Source of the DNA: Candidatus Sumerlaeota bacterium
GTDB taxonomy: Bacteria; CG03; SLGR01
Direction: 5' to 3'
Assembly (NCBI GenBank): GCA_007136585.1
Contig: SLGR01000069.1
Span: 1 to 5,326 of the forward strand
Length of the DNA stretch: 5,326 bases
Part shown: positions 1 to 5,326 of the stretch, piece after piece
Numbering within the stretch: position 1 is the first letter of the stretch
Layout: every line of letters starts with the position of its first letter
The notes under the pieces: model-generated
Database searches by the model: none
What the model was told of the DNA's origin: nothing
What the model saw: the letters and a program-made list of their open reading frames with translations, nothing else
Program-made: the position numbers and the translations under genes

Positions 1-1948
1 GGCCAGCCCCAGAGATAAAGACTTAAATTGTGAACACCCAGCATATCGGATCCCATATAGTACCCGCCTCCCACAAAACCTATATCGGTTGAATAAAGAA
101 AGGAGGGAAGAAAAAAATCAGTAGAGAAAGGGGACCTTGCCTCGTAAACCCTGTACTCCTCTTCAGAGAGCTCGTATGCATAATCCCTTGAGCCGTTATC
201 CGGGTCCGCGACCTCAGGTTCAGTTTCGGCGGAGCCGGCCGCCTTTCCCGAGGCAGCCGCCTCAAGGGTAAAACTTACAATCCTGTAACTCCCGTCGTAG
301 TAGCAGGAGGCTATAACCCCGTCTCTGTAAGAGGAAACCCCGAAAGCTCCCCCTTTCAGATTGGTAACCCTTACAGGGGTCTCTCCGCCGCCGGAAGATA
401 ACCTGTATATATTAAAAACCCCGTCCGGATCGGATATAAAGTACACCTCCCCTTCCGGAGAGATATGGGGATGGATCTCAAGGCTGGGAGTATCGGTAAG
501 CCATTCGGCAGTTCCTTCATCTGTCCGGATCACCCTAAGATCCGTCGAGAGGTTACGCTCGGTTGCGGCCAGTATACGGCCGGAGTCAAGGAAAACCGGT
601 CCGTAATCAACCAGACGGTCAGAAGTAACCTGTCTGAGAGACCCCGAACCGGTCTCATAAACAAAAATATTTCTCATCGCATCTTTCAGCGCCGTAAAGA
701 TAACCTTTTTTCCGCAGGGAGAAAGGGCGGGGGAGCGGGGCTCGTGAAGATCTTCCAGGTGGACCATTACGGTATCATTACTCACGGTATCGTGAAGGCA
801 AAGATAATTTCGGTGATTCCGTCCGGCAATGAAAGCCAGAAGCCCGGAACCGGGGCTGTAATCTATTATCCTGTCATAACGGTGCCCGGAAACGAGCGTA
901 TCGACCTTAGAGCCGAAAAACCCTTTAAGAACTTTCTTCTCCCCGTCCGGGGTATGGCGGTATATCTCATTCCGGAGCCACCTGTCTGAAACATAATAAA
1001 AACCGCCCTCTCCGTCGGGGACCGGAGTCCGGCAGTGATAATCCCCTCCTATTATCTCGGTTCCGGAATCGGAGGCGGAGTCCCTCCCCTGTGTGAAATC
1101 GCGGGTTTCTTCCTTTATCCGGTTCCGCATTTTCCTGTCAAAATCGTGGAGACCCGCAAATTCCGTAGAGGCTACCTCAAAAGCCTTAATGGGATCAAGG
1201 TTGTTCCTAAGAGACCTGAGAAGACGGAAGTTTACCCTCTCGCCCTCGACTTCTGTCAGATAATCAATCGCGTAATGACTTATCTTATACCCCAGGTACA
1301 CGTGCCTATATAGGGGGCTGAAATTCTGAAGCTCTCTCAGGGTGTAAAGATAATCATAGAGGGCCGCATCTCTTAGTATCATCCTGTCATATGAAGACCA
1401 CTCTCTTTCCAGAACGGCGTGGGCCACGTGTTCGGCCTGACCCTCCATTACCCAGAGCGGGACCACCCCTCCCATAGCCTTGAGGAGCCTGGGTGAGCGC
1501 CAGAATCCCCCGTAGAGTATCTCAAACTGGGATATGTGGGCAAGCTCATGCGCCATCAGGTGCAGGTCATCGTATTCGGACATACTGAGGGGAAGAACGG
1601 CCCTGTTCTTAAAGGGTTCAGCGAACCCCTCCACCCCCTCCCCCACGGGGGATATGGTATTCTGCATAAAGTGGCTTCGTGTATAGTAAATGAAAACAGG
1701 CATGCGGTCGCCGGATTCGGCGTTAAGGTATCCCTGAACTTCCCTGTGTATACCTTCAAGGTTCTCCAGAAGCCCTTTAAGGTAAAAACCCTCTTCAGGG
1801 GTTATGTAGTGGTATATTTTAAGACTGGGAGTTTCTGCAGTCCGCCAGTCAAAACTTTCTAGGCGGACCTGAAACGCATGCAGATTTAAAGTCGGTAAGA
1901 CCGCAAAAAAAAAAGAAAGAATAAGAGTCTTTTAATTTTCAGACTCAT
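1..1948 (-). CDS. Putative secreted zinc protease (peptidase MA-like) with TolB-like propeller and outer-membrane barrel start; partial, frameshifted in the signal peptide
   Basis: A long frame open from 1904 to the left edge with no stop; I know no gene symbol. Numbering starts at the ATG at 1946-1948 and assumes one extra T in the homopolymer at 1905-1914. Residues 1-25 then form a signal peptide: KIKR, a Leu/Phe-rich core, and likely cleavage after LHA. Residues about 28-300 form a gluzincin-like protease domain with HELAH at 134-138 and a likely third zinc ligand, Glu169, in WVMEGQAEH, as in peptidase MA-like proteins. Residues about 308-562 hold six PD40/TolB-like blades, most about 45 residues apart (near Pro312, Pro366, Pro411, Asp455, Pro498 and Asp543). 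An acidic linker follows (564-610). From about 612, aromatic- and glycine-rich segments (DIGFVGGGYYMGSDMLGVHNLSLYLWGW split over 622-649) resemble the first strands of a BamA-like surface-antigen barrel. The expected location is the outer membrane or periplasm; the substrate is unknown. The ATG overlaps the rpsA stop as ATGA. As written, that ATG runs into a TAA at 1886-1888 after 20 codons, and the first in-frame ATG downstream is at 1701-1703. Confidence 0.85.
1536..1550 (-). other. HELAH zinc-binding motif of the putative protease
   Basis: Codons for His-Glu-Leu-Ala-His, preceded by Leu-Met-Ala and followed by Ile-Ser-Gln-Phe-Glu. The HExxH motif, with a Glu 31 residues after the second His (WVMEG), fits the gluzincin layout of peptidase MA-like domains. 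All putative catalytic and metal-binding residues are intact. Confidence 0.85.
1905..1914 (-). other. Ten-base homopolymer (T run on the coding strand) that breaks the frame of the protease gene
   Basis: Ten consecutive A on the plus strand, read as T10 on the coding strand, inside the hydrophobic core of the predicted signal peptide. From the ATG at 1946-1948 the run shifts the frame and leads to TAA at 1886-1888. With 11 T or 8 T, the start, the signal peptide and the 630-codon downstream frame join perfectly. The tract is either a length error in the assembly or a slippage site. Confidence 0.85.
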
Positions 1949-3216
1949 TTTTTCTTATCGTCCTTATCCTTATCCTGGGTAAGCCCGTCCAGCTTATCGC
2001 CTATCAGGTCGTATAAAGTGGAACCTGACCCGGAAGAATCCATATACTTTTTCATCTCCTGTTTTTCTTCCTCAGCCTGAAGATCTTTTATGCTAACCTC
2101 TATGTATTTTTTATCCGGGTTATTCTTTATTACCCGGCACTCGACCTTATCCCCCTGGTCAAGCTGGTCACGCAGATCCTCTGTGCGGTCCCGCGAGTAA
2201 TTGGATACGTGAAGGTAGGCCTCAAGACCGTTCGGAAGCTCAAGGTATGCACCGGAACGGCTCACTTTACCGGCCTCCGCCTCTACAGTGGCGCCCACAG
2301 GGTACTCCTGGTAGGGGTTTTCTTCCATCTGCTTAAGTCCCAGGGATATTTTCTGTTTGTCGGAGTCTATTCCGAGAACTTTCACTTTCAGGGTATCCCC
2401 CACATTCAATGCATCCGAGGGATGCGATATATCCCTGTTCCAGGATATATCGGATATATGAACCAGACCTTCCACACCTTCAGGGAGCATTACAAAAGCC
2501 CCGAAATCCGTCAGGTGAGTGACCTCACCCTCTAAAACATTCCCTTCCTGGTAATTTTTTTCCACTTCTTTCCAGGGGTTGGGCTGGGTCTGCCTGACAC
2601 TTAAGGCTATACGCTGCGCCTCCGGGTCCACCTCAAGTATACGAACCTTAAGCTTCTCATCCGTCTTTACCGCGTCAGCCGCATTCTTTATATCATCCAC
2701 CCATGAGAGCTCCTCGGTTCTGACAAGCCCTTCCACTCCGGGCTCAAGCTCTACAAAACACCCGTAGTTAGTGACCCCGGTCACCCGCCCTTCCAGTTCA
2801 TCACCGGGCTTGTATTTCTCATCAATATCTTCCCAGGGGTGGGGCTGGTTATCCTTGAGGCTCAGGGCTATCCTGTTGGAGTTGGGATTAAAGCTTTTTA
2901 TGCTGACCTCCACCTCCTGGCCGGGTTCAAGAACATCCTCAACTTTATTTACGTGACCCCAGGAAAGTTCGCTTATATGGAGAAGCCCGTCCACTCCTCC
3001 AAGATCCACGAAAGCTCCGAAACTTTTTATCCCGGAGACCTCGCCTTTTACAACCTTTCCGGGATAGAGCTGTTCAAAAAGCTCCTCTCTTTTCTGTCTT
3101 ACATCTTCTTCAATGGCTTTACGCCAGGAGACCACTATGTTTCTTTTATCGCGGTCAAACTCGATTATCTTGCAGGGGACGCTTTTATCTATAACGCTGT
3201 CAAGGTTCTTTACCAT
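1945..3216 (-). CDS. rpsA: 30S ribosomal protein S1, C-terminal part (rest of R2 plus R3-R6)
   Basis: Same frame as the upstream part, two codons after its TAA. The 423 codons hold the second half of R2 (VKNLDSVIDKSVPCKIIEF, residues 2-20), then four full S1 domains: R3 about 53-121 (GEVSGIKSFGAFVDLGGVDGLLHISELSW), R4 about 138-207, R5 about 225-294 and R6 about 308-377. Linkers carry the recurrent QPHPWED and QPNPWKE motifs typical of S1. In E. coli these later domains provide most of the mRNA binding. The tail (378-423) ends in a highly charged Lys/Asp stretch. The ATG at 3214-3216 may be only an internal methionine of full-length S1. It could also serve for reinitiation, since GTAGGG precedes it by six bases. 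By itself this ORF would start mid-fold in R2, so it is best read as part of one rpsA. The TGA stop overlaps the next gene's ATG. Confidence 0.92.
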   Translation of the reverse strand: MVKNLDSVIDKSVPCKIIEFDRDKRNIVVSWRKAIEEDVRQKREELFEQLYPGKVVKGEVSGIKSFGAFVDLGGVDGLLHISELSWGHVNKVEDVLEPGQEVEVSIKSFNPNSNRIALSLKDNQPHPWEDIDEKYKPGDELEGRVTGVTNYGCFVELEPGVEGLVRTEELSWVDDIKNAADAVKTDEKLKVRILEVDPEAQRIALSVRQTQPNPWKEVEKNYQEGNVLEGEVTHLTDFGAFVMLPEGVEGLVHISDISWNRDISHPSDALNVGDTLKVKVLGIDSDKQKISLGLKQMEENPYQEYPVGATVEAEAGKVSRSGAYLELPNGLEAYLHVSNYSRDRTEDLRDQLDQGDKVECRVIKNNPDKKYIEVSIKDLQAEEEKQEMKKYMDSSGSGSTLYDLIGDKLDGLTQDKDKDDKKK

Positions 3217-3219
3217 AGG

Positions 3220-3222
3220 TTA
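3220..3222 (-). other. In-frame TAA interrupting rpsA
   Basis: On the minus strand the sequence reads CTC GTA GGG TAA CCT ATG GTA AAG AAC in one frame. Both sides are S1 protein and align to the family without a gap, so the lesion is a single codon, not a frameshift. It sits inside the second OB fold, between the ribosome-anchoring and RNA-binding halves of S1. Confidence 0.93.
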
Positions 3223-3639
3223 CCCTACGAGAGAAGCAGGCATCACACCCTTGCTCCCGGAAATATCAACTATAACCCCGCCCCTGACTCTCTTTTCTAT
3301 TATAGCGTCAATGACAAGTTCGTCCTCGTAGGCCTTGTAAAGCGTTTCCCAGCGGTGTTCCATTCTGGCCCGTTTGTGGGAGAGGACAGGAGGATGCTCG
3401 TAATTCCTGCTTTTCTTTACGATGAAGACTTCAACTTCGTCCCCAATTTTTATATCTTCACCCTCAAACTCATCCAGGGAGACTATACCCTCGGATTTAT
3501 ATCCGATATCAACGAGAGCAGTTCCTCCCCCGGTATCTATATCAATAACGGTTCCATTGACAACCCTGTTGCTCTGCTCCTGCTGGGCTTCTTCAACCTG
3601 CTTAACCACATCTTCCATACTGATCTTTTCTTCTGCCAT
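3220..3639 (-). CDS. rpsA: 30S ribosomal protein S1, N-terminal part (ends at a premature in-frame TAA)
   Basis: First 139 codons of the S1 gene. S1 binds the 30S subunit and mRNA leaders during initiation; in E. coli its first two S1 (OB-fold) domains anchor it to the ribosome. Domain R1 spans about residues 25-92 (NGTVIDIDTGGGTALVDIG). R2 begins near residue 106 (VIDAIIEKRVRGGVIVDISG) and stops abruptly at MPASLVG followed by TAA. In S1 homologs this strand continues as PASxVxxxPVxNLD. The reading frame here continues unchanged after the TAA with Pro-Met-Val-Lys-Asn-Leu-Asp, which aligns without gaps. The piece therefore looks like half of one interrupted gene of about 564 codons, the normal six-domain length (E. 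coli S1 has 557 residues). The start ATG (MAEEK) is three bases after ispH. The stop may be a base error, a true nonsense mutation, or a site of reinitiation or readthrough. Confidence 0.9.
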   Translation of the reverse strand: MAEEKISMEDVVKQVEEAQQEQSNRVVNGTVIDIDTGGGTALVDIGYKSEGIVSLDEFEGEDIKIGDEVEVFIVKKSRNYEHPPVLSHKRARMEHRWETLYKAYEDELVIDAIIEKRVRGGVIVDISGSKGVMPASLVG

Positions 3640-3642
3640 TAA

Positions 3643-4503
3643 CTATTTACCTTCCTTGTTTTTATTTACCTCTTCTCTTATTTTATTTTCAATACTGTCT
3701 ACAGTTCCTATAGGAGTCGAGGCACCAGCTACTATACCAATTCTTTTTTTTCCAGTCAATCGGTCCGGGGATATCTCATCCGGAACCTCAATACAGTAAG
3801 CCTCAACCCTGCCGCTTACCGCTTCGTAAAGGCGCTTTGTATTGGAGCTGTTACGCCCGCCTGCGACGTAAAGAATATCAACTTTCCGGGCTATCTCCCT
3901 CACTTCGCTCTGCCTGCTGAGAGTCTCCTCGCATATAGTGTTATGTATCTTAAGAACCCGGGATTTCTTCAGGAGCTCCGAAACTATGCTGTAGAACTTC
4001 TCCACCCGGAACGTTGTCTGCACCAGCACACCGGCATCCGGAAACTCGTCAAGGGCGGCTGCCTCTCCGAGACTTGAGATTACCACAGCCTTGCCTCCGG
4101 CGCGCGAAACGATACCTTTTACTTCAGGATGCTCGGGAAGCCCTATTATAATTACTCGGCTGAACTCTTCACCCAGACCGCTGCATATACGCTGCGCGCG
4201 TTTTACTTTGGGACAGGTGGCGTCAACCAGATTAAACCCGCGGCAGCGGATTTCGGCCTCAAACTCGGCGGTTATACCGTGGCTTCTTATTAATACTGTA
4301 TCGGTTTCTTCAAGACCCTTAATATCGTCAACGGGTATTATATTACTTTCTGCCAGCTTTTCAACCGCCTGAGGGTTATGGATAATCGGACCCAGGGTGT
4401 ATACTGAGCCGTGTTTCCCGGCAGCGCGCCGGGCGGTCTCAACGGCTCTTGTAACCCCGGTGCAGAACCCGCAGTACTTTCCCCTTATAATCTCTCTTAC
4501 CAT
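3643..4503 (-). CDS. ispH: 4-hydroxy-3-methylbut-2-enyl diphosphate reductase (LytB/IspH)
   Basis: Last enzyme of the MEP isoprenoid pathway: an iron-sulfur protein in the cytoplasm that reduces HMBPP to IPP and DMAPP. The 286-residue length is normal for the short bacterial form. The three cluster cysteines are visible: Cys14 in GFCTGV, Cys97 in DATCP and Cys191 in TICEETLSRQ. Substrate residues are also in place: His42 (IIHN), His75 (RSHG), His125 and Glu127 (EHPE), Thr164 (QTT), Ser219-Asn221 (NSSN) and Ser262 (AGAST). An extra Cys11 creates a CGFC motif next to the first ligand. The start is the ATG at 4501-4503, with a good ribosome binding site. The TAG stop is three bases before the rpsA ATG, implying tight coupling; in some clostridia IspH and S1 are fused in one polypeptide, so this neighbourhood is a recognised one. 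The frame is intact. Confidence 0.97.
   Translation of the reverse strand: MVREIIRGKYCGFCTGVTRAVETARRAAGKHGSVYTLGPIIHNPQAVEKLAESNIIPVDDIKGLEETDTVLIRSHGITAEFEAEIRCRGFNLVDATCPKVKRAQRICSGLGEEFSRVIIIGLPEHPEVKGIVSRAGGKAVVISSLGEAAALDEFPDAGVLVQTTFRVEKFYSIVSELLKKSRVLKIHNTICEETLSRQSEVREIARKVDILYVAGGRNSSNTKRLYEAVSGRVEAYCIEVPDEISPDRLTGKKRIGIVAGASTPIGTVDSIENKIREEVNKNKEGK
3650..3657 (-). promoter_or_regulatory. Ribosome binding site of rpsA (AAGGAAGG)
   Basis: AAGGAAGG on the minus strand, ten bases before the ATG at 3637-3639 and within the last codons of ispH. Spacing is slightly long but workable. Its position inside ispH suggests that S1 synthesis is coupled to ispH translation. Confidence 0.6.
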
Positions 4504-4572
4504 AATTTAAAACCCCCTACGGGTAAGATTGCTGTAAATACCCTTATAGAACAAATTTTTAAGGTTATTTAA
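4504..4572 (-). other. 69-base cmk-ispH intergenic region
   Basis: This is the only substantial gap in the window. It is AT-rich near cmk and carries the ispH ribosome binding site near its downstream end. A TATAAG hexamer (minus strand, 4543-4548) resembles a -10 box, but no good -35 element is seen at the right distance, so an internal promoter is possible and unsupported. A tiny stem, ACCC pairing with GGGT around GTAGG, would overlap the Shine-Dalgarno sequence; four base pairs are too few to claim a regulatory hairpin. No terminator-like stem followed by a T run is present, so transcription probably continues from cmk into ispH. Confidence 0.5.
4513..4518 (-). promoter_or_regulatory. Ribosome binding site of ispH (AGGGGG)
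   Basis: AGGGGG on the minus strand, nine bases before the ispH ATG at 4501-4503. Spacing and purine content are normal for a Shine-Dalgarno sequence, and it supports the chosen start. Confidence 0.7.
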
Positions 4573-5250
4573 TCAGGGTTTATCCCGGTATGCAAGCGAG
4601 ACTATCTGCTGAACCACATCTTCAATCGAAAGGTTCGTAGAATCAATTATCACAGCATTTTTGGGCACCCGGAGCGGGGCGAGACCCCTGGACTCGTCAA
4701 GCATATCGCGTCTTTTTATCTTTTCCTCCAGGGAACCGAAATCAACATCTATACCCTTATCCTTAAGTTCCTGCCACCTCCTGCGCGCCCTCTCGGATAT
4801 ACCGGCATCAAGGTAAACCTTGAGATCCGCCCCGGGAAAGACTATGCTCCCCATATCCCTTCCTTCAAAGACCGTTCTTCCCAACTTCCCGGCCGAACTT
4901 CTCTGCAGCCTGGCCAGCTTATACCTTACCCCCGGGATAGCCGCAACAAGAGAGGTGTTCTCAGTAACCTGCGAACCGCGGATATCATCGGAAACTTCAC
5001 GCCCGTTAAGAAATATAAGCATCTTTCCGTCTTCAAAATCAATCCTGATATCCATCTTCCCGGCAAGCTCCTCTATCTCCGGGACACTGTCAAACTCCAC
5101 CGATGCTTCTATGACCCCCAGTGTTACGGCCCGGTACATAGCCCCTGTATCTACATACTTAAAACCCAGGCGCCGTGCAACGGTCCTGGCTATGGTGGTC
5201 TTACCGGCCCCGGCAGGGCCGTCAATAGTTATTATGTATTTATCTTTCAA
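4573..5250 (-). CDS. cmk: Cytidylate kinase (CMP/dCMP kinase)
   Basis: Cytoplasmic nucleoside monophosphate kinase that phosphorylates CMP and dCMP with ATP, in pyrimidine salvage and recycling. The 225-residue length is normal for bacterial Cmk. Visible motifs are the P-loop GPAGAGKT at residues 11-18; the substrate-side DTGAMYR at 34-40; GRDMGS at 130-134, the family GRDxG(T/S) motif that contacts CMP; and the lid segment RDMLDESRGLAPL at 181-193, carrying the conserved Arg181, Asp185 and Arg188. Start choice: the first codon is TTG at 5248-5250, preceded by GGAGGG with six bases of spacing. No ATG precedes the P-loop in this frame, and the start puts the P-loop at its usual distance from the N-terminus. 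The gene overlaps the aroA stop by 11 bases. It ends with TGA and is followed by a 69-base gap before ispH. No disruption was seen. Confidence 0.97.
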   Translation of the reverse strand: MKDKYIITIDGPAGAGKTTIARTVARRLGFKYVDTGAMYRAVTLGVIEASVEFDSVPEIEELAGKMDIRIDFEDGKMLIFLNGREVSDDIRGSQVTENTSLVAAIPGVRYKLARLQRSSAGKLGRTVFEGRDMGSIVFPGADLKVYLDAGISERARRRWQELKDKGIDVDFGSLEEKIKRRDMLDESRGLAPLRVPKNAVIIDSTNLSIEDVVQQIVSLAYRDKP

Positions 5251-5326
5251 CCAGACCCTCCAGAAGTTCCAGAAACCCGGGGAAGGAGGTATCTATACAG
5301 GAAACATCGTCTATGAGAGTCTCGCC
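5240..5326 (-). CDS. aroA: 3-phosphoshikimate 1-carboxyvinyltransferase (EPSP synthase), C-terminal end only
   Basis: Only the last 28 codons and a TAA stop are inside the window; the gene enters from the right edge. The visible tail contains CIDTSFPGFLELLEGL, which matches the conserved C-terminal CVxTSFPxFxxLL signature of EPSP synthases, the shikimate-pathway enzyme that joins phosphoenolpyruvate to shikimate-3-phosphate in the cytoplasm. The stop lies 11 bases inside the following cmk frame, so the two genes overlap and are probably co-transcribed and translationally coupled. aroA next to cmk is a common bacterial arrangement, which supports the call. Nothing can be said about the catalytic residues, which lie outside the window. 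The identification rests on a short tail plus context. Confidence 0.85.
   Translation of the reverse strand, partial: GETLIDDVSCIDTSFPGFLELLEGLVER
5256..5261 (-). promoter_or_regulatory. Ribosome binding site of cmk (GGAGGG)
   Basis: GGAGGG on the minus strand, six bases before the TTG at 5248-5250. This strong Shine-Dalgarno sequence lies inside the aroA coding region and decides the non-ATG start of cmk. Confidence 0.8.

Noticed and set aside
80-265. 61-codon minus-strand frame
   Set aside because: It is in another frame of the same strand, over the linker and barrel start of the protease gene; no ribosome binding site or motif supports it.
465-989. 174-codon open frame on the plus strand
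   Set aside because: It is antisense to the propeller-coding part of the protease gene, whose protein has clear motifs; a shadow frame.
1556-1759. 67-codon minus-strand frame
   Set aside because: It is an out-of-frame reading of the protease domain; the correct frame runs through the same bases into HELAH.
1948-1985. Short GATAAG/GATAAGGA direct repeats at the end of rpsA
   Set aside because: They encode the Lys/Asp-rich tail of S1 and are ordinary low-complexity coding sequence.
2570-2860. Similar nucleotide blocks near 2570 and 2830
   Set aside because: They encode equivalent linkers (QPNPW and QPHPW) between repeated S1 domains, so this is protein repeat structure and not a mobile or regulatory repeat.
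3220-3222. Reassignment of TAA as a sense codon
   Set aside because: All three stops appear to be used as ends here (TAA aroA, TAG ispH, TGA cmk and rpsA), and TAA-only reassignment is not known in bacteria. One in-frame TAA is not evidence, although readthrough of aroA would add only five residues and so does not formally exclude it.
2839-3642. 267-codon open frame on the plus strand across rpsA
   Set aside because: It lies fully antisense to clear S1 coding sequence, shows no recognisable domain, and its composition follows from the complementary strand.
4543-4548. TATAAG as a -10 box for an ispH-rpsA promoter
   Set aside because: No matching -35 hexamer is visible at 16-18 bases; AT-rich gaps give such hexamers by chance.

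Overview
The window is one continuous block of minus-strand genes from a bacterium. No convincing plus-strand gene, RNA gene, mobile element, CRISPR array or clear terminator is visible, and no gene-free stretch exceeds 69 bases. Read in the direction of transcription (right to left), the order is: 3' end of aroA (shikimate pathway), cmk (CMP kinase), ispH (last step of the MEP isoprenoid pathway), rpsA (ribosomal protein S1, six S1 domains, interrupted by an in-frame TAA), and a large gene that runs off the left edge. That last gene combines a gluzincin-type (peptidase MA-like) zinc protease domain, a TolB-like six-bladed propeller and the start of what looks like an outer-membrane barrel.

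The organism should be a diderm (Gram-negative) bacterium: the last protein has a signal peptide, a TolB-like propeller and a barrel-like C-terminus, and the cell uses the MEP pathway. Base composition looks near 50% GC, with frequent ATA (Ile) and AGG (Arg) codons. The cmk-ispH-rpsA order is known from clostridia and several non-proteobacterial or deltaproteobacterial lineages. I cannot assign a phylum from the sequence.

The genes are packed like an operon. aroA and cmk overlap by 11 bases, ispH and rpsA are 3 bases apart, and rpsA and the protease gene overlap by 4 bases (ATGA). The only real gap is 69 bases between cmk and ispH. The first four genes are core housekeeping; the fifth is an envelope protein that appears translationally coupled to S1.

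Two lesions stand out, in adjacent genes. One is an in-frame TAA at 3220-3222 inside the second S1 domain of rpsA, six bases before an in-frame ATG. The other is a ten-base homopolymer (1905-1914) in the signal-peptide region of the protease gene; it is one base short of joining the start codon to the long open frame. Either could be a sequencing or assembly error. If real, they would mean a split S1 and a slippage-switchable surface protease. Coding regions were translated by eye; family calls rest on recognised motifs, not on searches.
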